Positions 21,758-33,950 of a stretch of 64,000 nt of DNA are shown in pieces. Position numbers and translations under genes: made by a program. The DNA is taken from assembly GCF_037038585.1 (NCBI RefSeq), contig NC_092559.1, forward strand, positions 15,982,488 through 16,046,487, read 5' to 3'. Numbering within the stretch: the first letter of the stretch is position 1; each line of letters opens with the position of its first letter. The notes below the pieces were generated by a model. That model had not been told where the DNA came from and did not search any database. It saw nothing but the letters and a program-made list of their open reading frames with translations. This DNA is from Patagioenas fasciata (taxonomy: Eukaryota; Chordata; Aves; Columbiformes; Columbidae).

Positions 21758-22320
21758 TTAACAACCTGGGTTTAACAACCTGGTGTGGGGTAATTGCCCA
21801 TGCAGACTGAAAAGTCGTGGCCTGCACGTTTTCAGATTGGACTTCACTTTGATATTGGGTCTGTGACACCAAGAACATTGTTCCAATGCTGTCTCCTCTA
21901 GATAAAACACGTGTTCACTGAAGATACCTGAAATACAAGAACTCGAGAATCTGATATTAGCAGAGGATGTAACATAAGAAGAGAAGTCAACGTGCAAAAC
22001 CATACAGTATTCTCTGGAATTATATAAATTTTTGCATCTAGATCAATAGGTTGCAGTCCCACTTCACAATCCATTGATGTGAATAATTCCATTTTCTCTG
22101 TAGTTAGCCCTGACACTGTGTCCACAGAAGTGTATACATATTGCCACCCCCTAGAGGGGAGTAGGGGGCTGATATAATCGACCTGACAGGTATTCAAGGC
22201 CCATTGACCACGTTTTATCTTTCCCCATGGCCTATATAATGCCCTTAAATTAACTTTGTACAAGTGGCACAATGATGTGAGCATGTTTTACAAGTATATA
22301 ATAGCAAAGCGGGTTGATTA
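21758..22320 (-). pseudogene. Integrase fragment of minus-strand ERV
   Basis: ORF 21898-22284 begins just after an HHCC-like zinc site whose Cys pair (TCSHHCATC) lies at the end of the neighbouring ORF. It contains CQVDYISPL with the first catalytic Asp of an integrase core, followed by YVYTSVDTVSGL. The second Asp and the Glu are not seen before the frame decays. It belongs with the RT fragment at 22245-23045, and a frameshift separates the two. Confidence 0.65.
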
Positions 22321-23045
22321 TGAGCAATGTCCCATGCCTGTGCAGCATAAGCTGATCCATGTCCACAAGCTATATGCATACTTAGAGCTTGAGCATGAAG
22401 TTCAGCAGAGGTCATATTATCTGCTTCCTTACTGTTTTGCGGCTCAAGTGAATCAACTTTATTGTGCTCTTCTATTAATCCTTCACAAGGGGAATCCTCC
22501 TCCACAGATGATTTAGGGATAAAAGTTCTCCAATGCCCTAAAAATCCTAAAAAGGCATGTAATTGTTTTACTGCAGCTGGTACAGAAAACTGCTGGACTG
22601 TGTGATATACCTTATCTGGTATTTCTCGAAGCTGCCTATGCCAAACTATTTCTAAAAATAGTACAGTAGCACTAGGGTCCTGTGTTTTAGTCAGATTAAT
22701 TGCCCAGCCTTGGTCCTGTAAATACACCTTCAAAAATTCAGCAGCTGCTTCAGTTTCTTGTTGTGACACTGCCATAATCAACAGATCATCAATATAATGG
22801 CAATCAGTAATGGTACCCAACCATAATGCTATATTAGCTACTATGATTTGATGGCAAACGGAGGGACTGTATTTGTATCTCTGAGACAACACTCGGCAAG
22901 TGTATTGCTTTTGTTGCCAGGTAAAGGCAAACTGGTCTTGCATTGAGGTGACAGGCGGGGTGGGGGGTGGGTGCAGTGTTGGCAGTGGGACTAGGGCTGG
23001 TTGATTTTTTTGCATAAACATTAACTTTTGCAAGCGGCAAAACAT
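22245..23045 (-). pseudogene. Reverse transcriptase fragment (class III-like)
   Basis: The frame contains QFAFTWQQKQYTC, SPSVCHQI and a HYIDDLLIM active site (about 22800-22775), then a thumb segment LHAFLGFLGHWRTF. RNase H is almost entirely missing: the sequence passes within about 60 residues to an integrase N-terminal zinc region (ACGHGSAY...CKTC..HC..C). Sequence before QFAFTW is too short for a complete RT, so the fingers domain is also deleted. It is in frame with the gag-like ORF upstream, separated by the TGA at 23076-23078. Confidence 0.8.
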
Positions 23046-23075
23046 TTCTGATGGTGTGATCCCACCTATTTCTAA

Positions 23076-23702
23076 TCATGGGATACCAGCTTGTACAAAA
23101 TCATTCCATATTTGTGTCCGCCTCACCCGTGCTGTAACTCCTTTCAGTTTTGCTGGCTTTCCTTTATTCACCACCCAAACAGAGGGTCCTGAAATTACAG
23201 CCCCAATTCCCCTCAAGGCATTTACTAGAGTGCCTGCATTGCCCGTAGCATTTGTCACTGTTGGCAGAATCACGGGTATTAGTGAGGCAGGCGGTCCTCT
23301 AAGAAGTTGCATTTTAATACTTCTTGTCACTGCTACCCTGTCCAGATCGGATCCCATAATCAATGCAGATGCCACCCCCATCCACCACACTAAATTAATA
23401 CCATCCTCCATTGTGCACCAGTTTCCACAGGACAACACACATTCAACAGGTTCAACATATGCTGTTAAAACTGCAGCACACAAACACTGACATAGCGTAG
23501 GTGCAATAATATCTTGCCCGTCAGGACCTCTGACATTTTGCAGTTGAGCATATCCTCGTATCAGATCATCATTGGCTATAGGGCTTAATAAAACTTTTTC
23601 ATCTGCTAATAAATGGATAGACGCATCTCCACTCTCCCAAGCTGGCAAAATCCGTGCCAGTATTCCTTCCCCACTCTTCTGCTTCTCGGAGAGTGAGTAC
23701 AC
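23076..23702 (-). pseudogene. Gag-like region upstream of RT fragment
   Basis: A 208-codon minus-strand ORF, in frame with the RT fragment, contains GEGILARILPAWESG near its start and several hydrophobic helices, and ends with a WNDFVQAGIP segment. Its position before RT and helical character suggest ERV gag sequence, but no major homology region or zinc knuckle is identifiable. It may be a fusion across a deletion. Upstream of 23702 the minus strand enters a short non-coding piece and then satellite, so the element is truncated. Confidence 0.4.
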
Positions 23703-23880
23703 GTGATCTGCCCCTCCTCATCTGCTTGTTCCCGCTGCCACATCATTTGTATGGGGGGCTGTGCTCCCACCACCTCCCTGCCATTTAAGTCAGGATCAAA
23801 TTAAAACTCAATATTGGAGACTGAGGATTCACTCCAAATATTTCCATCCCATTCCTCGGGATTCCAAGATCATTTTGTGG

Positions 23881-26800
23881 TGAGAGATGGACAGATCTTG
23901 ACAAAGCCACTCAGAGACTGAAAGGGCCTGTAAAAGCCCGAAAAAATCTGATGGGGATTTACAGAGCCCAGCAGAGCCCGAAAGAGCCTGACAAAGCCCA
24001 ACAGAGCCTGACAAAGCCCAACAGAGCCTGACAGATAGCAACAGAGACCGACAGAGCCCCAAAGGGGCTTACAGAGCCTCACAGGTCCTGACAGAAGCCT
24101 TCAAAGCCCGACAGAGACCGACAAAGCCCAACATGGATCAAAAAAGCCCAACAAAGCCTGATGTAGCCTGACAGATAATGACAGAGCCCAACAAAGCCAG
24201 AGAAAACCCAAAAGATCCCAACAAATTCTGAAAGAACTCGACAGGGCCTGAGAGAGCATGACAGGGCCCAACAAAGACCAACAGAGCTTATAGGGCCTGA
24301 CAGATCCTGACAGACCCCGACAGACCCTGACATAGCCTACCAGAAACTTACAGAGTGTGCAAGAGCCACACAGAGCCCAAATAAACACGAAACGGAACTT
24401 GAAAGAGCCAAACAGAGCCTGACAGGAATTGACAGATCCCAACTAAGCCCTACAGTGCCCGACAGAGGTCAAAAGAACCAACAGAGACAGATAAAGCATA
24501 ACAGACCAGGAAAGAGCATGACAGGACCTGACAGATCCTGACAGAAACCGACAGAGTCCAACAGAACTCGACAAAGCTTGACAGAGCCCTCCAGGACCTG
24601 ACAGACAAAGACAGGGCCTGCCAGAGCCCAACAAAGCTCAACAGGGTTTGACAAATCCTGACAGCACCTGATAGATAACGATAGAGCCCGGCAGGACCTG
24701 ACAGAGGCTGACGAAGTGCAAGAGAGATTAAAGAGCTCAACAAAGCATTACAGAGCCCCACTGAACCTAACACATCTTGACAGAGCATTACAGATCCCGA
24801 CAGAATCTGACAGAGACCAACAGGGCCCAACAAAGCTTGAAAGAGCCCAAAACCACCCAATGTAGTCTGACAGAGATCAAGAATACCTAACAGTGCCTGA
24901 CAAATCCCGACAGAGTCCTAGAAATCCTGACATGGCCTGACAGAGCCTGAATAAGGGCTAAAAAGCCTAACAAAGCCTAACAGACCCCGACAGGGATTGA
25001 AAGAGCCTGACAAAGCCCTACAGAACCCCACAGAGTCTGACAAGGCCTGACAGGGCTCTACAGAGTCTGAAAGTGCCTGATCAAGCAAAAAAAGCCCAAA
25101 AAAGCTTGACAGAGCCTGACAGAGCTTGACAGAGCCCAAGAGAGACCGACAGATCTCGACAAAGTCACACAGAGACCGACAGGGCCTGAAAGAGCCTGAC
25201 AAAACCTGAGAGGGATTGACAGAGCCCTATAGACCCTGACATCGCTTGACAGAAACTGAAAAAAACAAACAAAACCTGATAGACCCTAACAGAACCTGAC
25301 AGAGCCTGACAGAGCATGCCAGGGCCTAACAAAGCCTGAGAGAGCCTGACAGGACCTGACAGAGCACGACAGGGCACAACAAAGTATTACTCTTTGGGGC
25401 CTGCTAGGGTTCTATCAGGTTCTGTCGAGATCTGTAAGGCTCTGTCAAGCTGTGTCAAGCCCTGTCATGCTCTGCAATGCTTTGCTGAGCTCTTTCAGAC
25501 TCTGTCATGCTTTATCAGTCTCTGTCAGGCCCTACCGGGATCAAAAAAGCCCAACAAACCTTAATACTGCACAACAACACTTGACACGTCCTGATAGAGC
25601 CCAAATAAACCTGACAGAGCCCGAGTAGGACCCACAGAGTCAGACAGAAGCCAACAAAGACTGATAGAGACCATCACAGCTCGAAAATTACCTAGAGATC
25701 CTCACGTAGATAGACGGAGCCTGTCATGGCCTAAAAGACCTGGACAGAGCTTGACAAGGCCTGACAGAGCCAGACAGGGTATGACACAGATTAACAGTGC
25801 CCCACCTGTCCCAAAAAACACTGACAAAGCCTGATAAGGCCTGACAGATCACTACAGAGCCCAAAAAATCCTGGGAAATCCCAACAGATCCTGAGAGATC
25901 CTGACAGAACCTGACAGGACCTGACAGAGGATGACAGAGCCCAAAAAAGCTAGACAGATCCTGACAGAACCCGACAGGGCCTGACACATTCTGACAGAAC
26001 CTGACAGAGCCCTCCAGGGACTTACAGAGCCCGCAAGAGACTGATAGAGCCCGACAAAACCTGACAGAGCCCGACAGGGCCTGACAGATCCTGACCAAAC
26101 CCCACAGAGCCCGCCAAGCACTGAAAGATCCTGCAAGAGACTGACAGGGCCTGACAAAACCTGACAGAGCCCATCAGAGCTTGATAAAGCTAGACACAGC
26201 CCACCAGGGCGTGACAGAGTCCAAAACAGCTCAACAGGGTTCGACAAATCCTAACAGCGCCTGATAGCGAATGATAGAGCCCGTCAGGACCTGAGAGAGG
26301 CTAAAAAAGTGTGACAGAGACTAAAGAACTCAACAAAGCATTGCTACAGAGCCTGATAGGTCCTGACACAGCTTGACAGATCCTTACAGATGTAGACAGA
26401 GCCCGACAGGGCCAGACAGAGCTTGAAAGAGCCCAACAGAACCTGACAGGAACTGACATAGTCCAACGAAGCCTGACAGTGCACAACAAACTCGACAAGG
26501 CCCAATAGAGTCAGATAAAGCGTGACAGAGCCTGAAATAGCTTGACAGGGCATGAAAGAGTTTACCAGAAACTGAGAGTGACCGCCAGGGCATGATAGAG
26601 CCTGAATGAGCCAGACAGACTTCGACAAATCTTTACAGGGCCAAACAGAAACTGAGAAAGCCTGACAGAGCTTAAAAAAGTCTTACAGGGCCCAAGAAAG
26701 CTTGACAGAGCACAACGGGACCTGACAGAGACCGACAGTAGTCAACAGGACCTTATAAATCCAGACAACACCTGACAGCGAACTATAGAGTCCAGCAGGA

Positions 26801-29800
26801 CCTGACAGGCTGAGAAAGAGTGACAGAGACTGAAATAGCTCAACAAAGCATTACAGAGCACGACAGGGCCTGACACAGCTTGACAGAGCTTTACAAATCC
26901 CAACAGAATCTGATAGAGCCTGACAGGGCCCAACAAAGCTTGAAAGTACCCAACAGCACCCAATAGAGCCTGACAGAGCTCGACAATACCCAATAGAGCC
27001 TGACAAAACACAACAGAGCCCTACAAATCTTGAAATGTCCTCACAGAGCTTGATAGACCTTGAGGAAGACTAACAGAGCCCAACAAAGCCTGAATAAGAG
27101 CAGGAAAGCCCGACAGTGCCTGAAAAAGCCTGATAGAGCTGGACAGGGTTTGAAATACCTGACAAAACCGACAGAACCCAACAGGGCCTGACAGAACATG
27201 ACAGGTCTTTACAGAGCCTGAAAAAGACTGGTAGGGCAGAAAGAGCCCAAAAAAACTTGACAGAGACATACAGAGCCTGACAGAGCCTGACAGAGTCCGA
27301 CGTTTCTTGACAAAGGCACACAGAGACCGACAGGGCCTGGAAGAGCCTGACAAAACCTGACAGGGATTGACAGAGACCTACAGAGCCAAACAGAGCCTGA
27401 CAAAGCCAAGCAGAGCCTGACAGATTGTGACAGAGACCAACTTAACCCAAAAGGGGCTTACAGAGTCCCACATGTCCTGACAGATGTCGTCAAAGCCTGA
27501 CAGAGACTGACAAAGCCCGTCAGGGATCAAAAAAGCCCAACAAAGATCAGCATTGCCCAACAACGCTTGATGGGGCCTGACAGAGCCCAAAAAACCTGGC
27601 AGAGCCTGAACATGCCTCACAGACTTAGACAGAAGCTGACAAAGCCTGATAAAACAAATCACAGCCCAAAAATGCTCTGAAAAACACGACATAGATACAT
27701 AGAGCCCGTGATGGCCTAAAAGACCTGGACAGAGCTTGACAAAGCCTGACAGAGCCTGATAGGGTATGACACAGATTAACAGTGCCCTATATACCCCAAA
27801 ATAGCCCGACATAGGCTGATATGGCACGAGAGATCACAACAGAGCCTGACAACGCTGCAGAAAGCCCAACAGAACCCGACAGATCCTGACAGATCCTGAC
27901 ATTGCTTGACAGAGCACAACAGGGCCTAACAAAGCTCTACAGATCGTGAAAGAACATGATAGGGCCTGACAAAGTATGACAGAGTCCTACAGATCCTGAC
28001 AGATCCGGACAGAACCCGACAGGGCCTGACAGAGCATGACTAGGTGCTTTTTGGCTCTTTCAAGCTTTGTTGGGTTCTCTCGGGCTCTGTCAGGTTCTGT
28101 CGCAATCTGTAAGGTTCTGTCAAGATGTGCTAGGCTCTGTCTGGCTCTTTTAAGTTCTGTTTAGCCCTGTTGGGCTCTGTCGCGATCTGTAAGGCTCTGT
28201 CAAGCTGTTTCAGGCCCTGTCACACTCTGTAATGCTTTCTTCAGCTCTTCTAGTTCGTGTCGCACTTTGTCAGCCTCTGTCATGTCTTGCTGGGCTCTAT
28301 AGTTCACTATCAGGTGCTAAGAGGATTTGTCGAACCCTGTTGAGCTGTGTTGGGCTCTGGCAGGCCCTATCATGCTGTGTCAAGGCCTGGTGGGCTCTGT
28401 CAAGCTTTATGGAGCTCTCTTGGGCTCTGTCAGGTTTTGTCAGGCTCTATCAGGCTCTGCTAGGCTTTCTCGGGTTTGATCAGGGTCTGTCAGGCAATGT
28501 CAGGATTTGTAGGACTCTGTTGACTTTTGTCGGGCTCTGTTGGACTTTGTCAGGCTCTGTCAGGGTCTGTAGGGCTCTGTCAGTCTTTGTCAGGTTTTGT
28601 CAGGCTCTTTCAGGCCCTGTCGGTCTCTGTGAGGTTTTGTTGAGATCTGTTGGTTTGTCTCAGGCTCTGTGAGGTGCTGTCGGTCTCTGTCAAGCTCCTT
28701 TGGGCTCTTTCTGCCCTACCAGGCTTTGTCAGGCTCTGTAAAGCCCTGTCATGCTCTGTCAGGCCTTGTCAGGCTCTGTCAGGTTCTGTCGGGCTTTATA
28801 AGGCTTTTTCGGTCTCTATCGTGGTCTGTTGGGTCATATCAAGGTTTATCGTGCTTTTTTGGGGCATATAGGGCACTGTCAATCTGTTTCTTGCCCTGTC
28901 AGGCTCTGTAGGGCCTTGTCAAGCCTTGCCTAGGTCTCTTAGATCGTTACTGGCTCTGTCTATCTAAGTCGGGCTCTCTAGAGCATTTTCGGGCTGTGAT
29001 GGGCAATATCGGGCTTTGTCGGCTTCTGTCTGTCTCTGTGGGGATCTGTCGGGATCTGTAAGGCTCTGTCAAGCTGTGTCAGGCCCTGTCGTGCTCTGTA
29101 ATGCTTTGTTGAGCTCATTCAGGCTCTGTTCCATTTTGTCAGTCTCTGTCAGGCCCTACTGGACACTATAGTTTGCTGTAAGGTGCTGTTGGGATTTGTC
29201 TGGCCCTGTCGAGTTCTGTTGGGCTCTGTCAGGCCCTGTTGGGTTCTGTCGGGCTTTTTTTGGGCCCTGTGAGACTGTGTCGGGCTCTGTCAGGCTTTCT
29301 CAGGTGCTGTTGGGCTCTGTCAAGCTTTGTCGAAGTCTGTCAGGTTCTGTCATGCCCTTGCGGGCTCTCTCAGTTTCTGGTAGGCTCTGTTAGGCCCTGA
29401 CATGCTCTGTCAGGCCCTATCAATCTCTTTCAGTTCCTGGCAGTCTCTGTCAGGTTCTGTCAGGATCTGTCAGGCCCTGTCAACCTCTGTTGGTCTTTGT
29501 TGGGCCCTGTCATGCTCTATCAGGTCCTGTCAGGTTCTCTCAGGATCTGCCGGGATCTGTTGGGCTTTCTCGGGCTCTGTTGTGGTCTGTCGGGCCATAT
29601 CAGGTTTGTTGGGCTTTTTTGGAACATGTAGTGCACTATCAATCTGTGTCATGCCCTGTCAGCCTCTGTCAGGCTCTGTCAAGCTCCTTTGTGCTCTTTC
29701 TGCCCTACCAGGATTTTCCAGGTTCTGCCAAGCTTTGTCAGGATTTTTTGATCCCTGTCAGGGTCTGTCAGGAGTTGTAGGGCTCAGTTGGGTTTTTTCA

Positions 29801-30008
29801 TGCTATGTTGGGTTTTGTCGAGCTGTGTCAGGCTCCATTGGGCACTTCTGGGCTCTTTCAAGAATTGTTTGACCCGGTCGGGGTTTGTCAGGTTCTGTCG
29901 GAATCTGTAAGGCGCTGTCAAGCTTTCTCAGGCCCTGTTGTGCTCTGTAATGCTTTGTTCAGCTTTTTCAGGCTCTGTTGCGTTTTGTTGGCTTCCATCA
30001 GACCCTAC
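23881..30008. repeat. Satellite array 1, 10-bp unit (CTCTGTCAGG)n
   Basis: About 6.1 kb of degenerate tandem copies of a 10-bp unit, consensus CTCTGTCAGG or its complement CCTGACAGAG. The + strand carries the complement form at 23881 to about 25385, the direct form to about 25537, the complement to about 28042, then the direct form to 30008, giving three strand switches. A longer motif around CTCTGTAATGCTTTGTTGAG and ACTCTATAGTTTGCTGTCAG recurs at intervals. The array joins an ERV-F LTR at 30009. Confidence 0.95.
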
Positions 30009-30284
30009 TGAGGCACGGAAATGACCTTAAAACCCTTGAATTGTTAGGAAGGTATGTATTTACATATTTATTTACGGCGCTGGAGACACAGGGAATCATT
30101 TCACCTAATACGTGTGTAAATTTCCAGGAGCTGTGAGCTTGTTTAAATGCAGTGAAGGCGTCAGTGAAGTCCTGTTTTTTGTACAGTAAGTTACACAGAG
30201 TTAAGCAAGGCTAGACAATAGTGATGTGGGTTAAAGGGTTAGTTCTTTGCGTTTTAATTAGTTAATTGTCAATTCCCTGTATCA
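30009..30284 (-). repeat. ERV-F LTR, shortened copy
   Basis: It begins TGAGGCACGG at the satellite border and ends CCCTGTATCA. It matches the LTRs at 43178-43461 and 59313-59952 at both ends but lacks part of the middle. The complement of the AATAAA signal (TTATTTA) sits near 30070. Confidence 0.8.
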
Positions 30285-30461
30285 ACTTGTGGTTTGAATG
30301 TGGGTTTATATCAATGAGTGGCAATTAAATGTTGTTCCACAGAACTTGGAAAATAGGATTTGATACAGCACTTTAAGTTAATTTGCTTTTATTATTATCT
30401 AATAATTTTGAGACCGGGAAAGTATTTAAGTTGTTGAACTCTGATCCCTAATTCAGTCGGT
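30285..30461. other. Short AT-rich interval
   Basis: No feature is recognised in these 177 bases. They lie between the shortened ERV-F LTR and a family E LTR. Confidence 0.5.
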
Positions 30462-30796
30462 TGTTGGAGCAATAAAGGACTCAGCATTCCAATTCAATGT
30501 GAATCACACAAAGCCATTTATTACAGAAACAAACCTCCTTATATACGCAACTATTCTCTAATCACGCATCCACGCTCCAAGCATGGATTCGTTAAATAAG
30601 TATCACAGGCAGTCCACATGCTGGAGCCCCACCGATGATAGATCCGATGACTGACGCCATGCTGAGGCCCTGTTAATGAAGAAACGCCCCTCTTTCTCAC
30701 AGAAGATTCTGTTCTCAATTTCTCCAAGTGGCCTTGAGATTCCTTTGGGCCTGACTAATTCAACAACATATCTCCATATAACCAAACCCCTCCACA
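30462..30796 (-). repeat. Family E LTR, minus strand
   Basis: This copy is 335 bp and starts, on the minus strand, TGTGGAGGGGTTTGG at 30796, ending CTCCAACA at 30462. The TATA box (GTATATAAGG) and AATAAA signal match those of 2207-2534. The flanking hexamers GTCGGT (30456-30461) and GCTGGT (30797-30802) are similar but not identical, possibly a decayed target duplication. It separates the ERV-F RT region from upstream sequence. Confidence 0.85.
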
Positions 30797-30802
30797 GCTG
30801 GT

Positions 30803-32384
30803 AATAGAGAAATTCGTACAAATTGGGTTATAAACAGAATAACAGAGGACCTCTGCCCGGTGGTAGTAAACCCATACAACTTACTGACTGTATTAACTCT
30901 AATTTGATTTGGATTACAGTTTTAGATTTAAAAGATACCTTTTTGACTCTCTCTCCATGAAGTCAGCCAGATAATATTTATGTAAAACCCAGCTCACATG
31001 GATTTTGTTGCCACAAGGATTTAAGAACAGTCTGACAATATTTGGAAATCAGCTTGCTAAAGATCTTGAATCTTGGGAAGCCCCATCTGATGAAGGACAG
31101 ATGCTACAATATGGGGATAACATTTTGATCGCTACCCGAACAAATAAGACGTGCATAACCTGAACTGTAAGTCTACTGAACTTTTTGTGGCTCCAAGGAT
31201 ATTGGGTATCACAGAAGAAAGCCCAGATGATGCAGCAACAAGTAACTTATTTGGACTATGAAATTAGTGCAGGGCAAAGGACCCTGGGACAGGCTCGAGA
31301 GGAGCCTATATGCCAAACTCCGAAGCCTCAAACTGAAAAAGAATGACGGACCCTTTTTGGGCATGACAGGGTGGTGCCGGTTGTGGATTTATGATTATGG
31401 ATTGCTTGTCAAGCCATTGTTTGTACTAGCAGCCACAGATCAGGAACACCTGCAATGGAATAAAGGAGCTACACAAGCCTTTGAAGAACTTGGTAAGGCT
31501 TTGATGACAGCGCCTGCTTTAGGACTCCCAGATGTGAGTAAACCATTTTTTCTATTCTCTCATGAGAAGCAGGGAATAGCCTTTGGTATACTGGCACAGA
31601 ATCTTGGCCCATACCGATGAGCAGCAGCCTATTTCTTCAAACAATTAGACGCAAAAGCAAAAGGGTGGCCTGGATTCCTACAGGCAGTTACAGCAGTGGT
31701 ACTGAACATACAGGAGGCCCGGAAATATACCATGGGACAGAAAATGACTGTGCTAGTATCCCATACAGTGTCTACAGTTCTAGGTGAAAAGGGGGACATT
31801 GGCTTTCCCCACAAAGATTTCTCAAATATCAGGCTAAATCATGGTCACTAACATTGTCAATCCGACTTCTTTCCTCAGTGGTCACATTGGAAAACCAGTT
31901 CATCATAATTGCCTGGAAAACAATGAAGAAAAATACTCCAGCCAACAAGATCTAAAGGACAATCCTATGGAGAACACTGAGAACTGCTTTATGGATGAAA
32001 GTAGCAATATCCTGAACGGTGAAAGGCATGCTGGTTATGCTATAATTAGTAGCCATGAAGTAATGGAATCTGGACCTCTGCCTAAAAGTATCTCAGCACA
32101 AAAGGCAGTAATAATCGCCCTTACTTGTGCTCTGGAACTAGCTGTGGACTTTTATACGGACTCTAAGTATGCTTTCAGGATCGTGCTTGCACACAGAACT
32201 ATTTGGAAGGAAAATGGACTCTTGAACTCTCAAGGCAAACATATCAAAAATGCAGAAGAAATATTGGCAGCTGAACTTCCTAAGAAGGTGGCAATCACGC
32301 ATATCAAGGCACATCAGAAAGTGATCTCGGCATTGGAAAAACATAAAGAATCATCACCTTAGTAAAAGAATTTGCTAACCTCTT
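30803..32384 (+). pseudogene. ERV-F pol: RT and RNase H (+ copy)
   Basis: Gamma-like RT in broken frames: a VLDLKD motif A near 30917, an active site reading YGDN instead of YVDD (about 31111-31122), then the open stretch 31258-31620 with FLGMTGWCRLWIYDYG (thumb) and PALGLPDVSKPF. RNase H lies in 31841-32362 with FMDESS, SAQKA (the following residue is V where the family has Glu) and YTDSKYAF. The region is continuous with the minus-strand copy at 62330-64000, but RNase H joins after a HIKAHQK motif directly to the last 60 bases before the polypurine tract. Integrase and the env position are therefore deleted. Confidence 0.8.
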
Positions 32385-32397
32385 AGAAAAGGGGGGA
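32385..32397 (+). promoter_or_regulatory. Polypurine tract of ERV-F (+ copy)
   Basis: AGAAAAGGGGGGA ends the internal region. The ERV-F LTR that should follow is at 33128, displaced by two family G LTRs. Confidence 0.75.
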
Positions 32398-32735
32398 TGT
32401 CGTGGATGAGACGGACAAATGACACAGACCAAGTTCTTCCAGGATGAAAGTAGTAGATGCCATTTATTGTCACAAGTGCATTTTTATACAGTTTTACCAA
32501 TTCATGTGTCTCTTCACTATTCGTTACAAGTTACAGCAGTAACATCCCATTGGCTACTTTTGCTATCATCAATGTTACTCTTCTACTCCCTTCTCTATCA
32601 CGAGTACATCCTTAGCTTCTCTGGATACTCCTTTACTCCCATCTTTCTCACAGGTAGGCCTTCATATCTTCAAGGCTAATGTCTGTTCCCATGCCCTCGG
32701 TCAGGGAATCCACGGACCCACCGTAGTCCCCCACA
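32398..32735 (-). repeat. Family G LTR, first of two in tandem
   Basis: 338 bp, minus orientation. A CCAAT box (complement at 32549-32553), a TATAAAAA box (about 32482-32488) and AATAAA (complement at 32463-32468) are in proper LTR order. Its U5 end (CCACGACA) is shared with 15319-15715, where a leader and gag follow. It is inserted at the ERV-F PPT/LTR junction. Confidence 0.85.
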
Positions 32736-32742
32736 GGGGGAA

Positions 32743-33121
32743 TGTCATGGCTGAGATGGACAAATGACATAGACCAAGTTCTTCCAGGATGAAAGTAGTA
32801 GATGCCATTTCTTGCTACAAGTGCATTTTTATACATTTCTACCAATTCATGTGTCTCTTCACTATTGGTTACAAGGTACAGCAGTAACATCCCATTGGCT
32901 AATTTTGCTATCATCCATGTTACTCTTCTACTCCCTTTCTCTCACGGGTACATCCCTTCTCTCTCAGGGTATATCCCTTCTCTCTCATGGGTACAACTAA
33001 ATATCTCTGGATACTCCTTTAGTCCCATCATTCTCAAGGCTAAACCTTAATATCTTCAAGGCTGATCTCTATTCCCATACTCTCTGTGAAGGATTCCACA
33101 GACCTGCTGTAGTTTCCCACA
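32743..33121 (-). repeat. Family G LTR, second of two in tandem
   Basis: 379 bp, same orientation and motifs as the preceding copy, with substitutions and a short internal duplication of a CTCTC.CGGGTA-type segment (about 32935-33000). The spacer between the two LTRs is only GGGGGAA (32736-32742), and GGGGAA follows at 33122-33127. These match the sequence GGGGGA before the first copy, as expected of 6-bp target duplications. Confidence 0.85.
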
Positions 33122-33127
33122 GGGGAA

Positions 33128-33395
33128 TGACACAGGGATTTAACAATTAACTAATGAACACTTAAAGAACTAACACTTAAAGATTTAAAGATAATAAAGA
33201 TAATAAAGATAATAATAATTGCAAAGGTAATAATTCTTTGGTGCATCCCTGGGTGAACTAGATAACAGAAACTTGGGCACAGGACAGGAGATATGCCAGT
33301 TTTAACCAACTCAGCAGTCTGAGACCTAACCATCTCATCACACTGGATTAAAGGTGACCATGTACAGAGAAGAGGACCCAGGTTCACAATCACTG
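33128..33395 (+). repeat. ERV-F LTR, 5' part (split by ERV-B)
   Basis: The + oriented LTR starts TGACACAGGG and continues to the ERV-B insertion. The remainder is 42032-42311. The whole would be about 548 bp. Homologous uninterrupted sequence at 59601 and beyond (minus strand) confirms the join. Confidence 0.85.
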
Positions 33396-33929
33396 TGTTA
33401 GTAACAGAATCAACTTTACAAGATGTTTCCTTCCATGTTCCCTTATGGAACAGGTCAGGATGGGTCTTCACTAGCTCTACCCTGGATATCGCTGGATCTG
33501 TTACAGTTGGATTAACATTAAGATAGCAACCAACCTTGTAACCATGGAATTCTTGTATTCAGTAACCAAACTCTATTCTTAAAGTTGACATAGATTTATG
33601 GTATATTCTTATAAGGCAGGTAACTGTAACCGAGCCTTATTCTTAAGGTGGACAGAGATTTACGATATATTCTTTTAAAGTTGGTACCTTAGAAAATAAC
33701 TGGTAAACATAGCATCTTTTAGATAGGAAGTTTGTGTTAGAATAGGTGTGGAATATGCTAATGGTTGTCAGGGGTTGTAATGAATATGTATGTGACTAAC
33801 TTGTATAATAAGGTGTAGTCTGAATCACCTGTTCGAAGCCAGCTTTGGGTGCGAACCCCTGGTTTCCCAGCGCTGAAATAAAGCACCGCATATAACTACG
33901 TCCGTGGTTATGTGTCCTGATTGCTAACA
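33396..33929 (+). repeat. ERV-B 5' LTR
   Basis: 534 bp, TGTTAGTAAC...GCTAACA. A TATAATA box is at 33804-33810 and AATAAA at 33877-33882, close together, giving a short R. The U5 ends next to a primer-binding-site-like sequence. Confidence 0.93.
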
Positions 33930-33950
33930 TTTTGGTGACCCAGATGGGAC
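33930..33950 (+). promoter_or_regulatory. ERV-B primer-binding site region
   Basis: TTTTGGTGACCCAGATGGGA follows the LTR by zero to three bases, where a tRNA 3' end would pair. The tRNA is not assigned here. A related start (TTTTGGTGAACCAGG) follows the ERV-F LTR on the minus strand at 43177. Confidence 0.75.

Noticed and set aside
23881..30008. CRISPR-like array of short repeats
   Set aside because: There are no unique spacers of constant length and no cas genes; the units are contiguous and eukaryotic retroelements surround them.
24079..30011. Many 60-156-codon ORFs rich in Leu, Ser, Gly, Cys and Val
   Set aside because: They are translations of the 10-bp satellite, which has no stop on one strand. 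They lack a consistent start, follow every strand switch and show no conserved domain.
32398..32735. + oriented 3' LTR of the ERV-F copy, because a polypurine tract lies directly before its TG
   Set aside because: CCAAT, TATA and AATAAA signals all read on the minus strand, and the related LTR at 15319 is followed by leader and gag on the minus strand. The position next to the tract is due to insertion.
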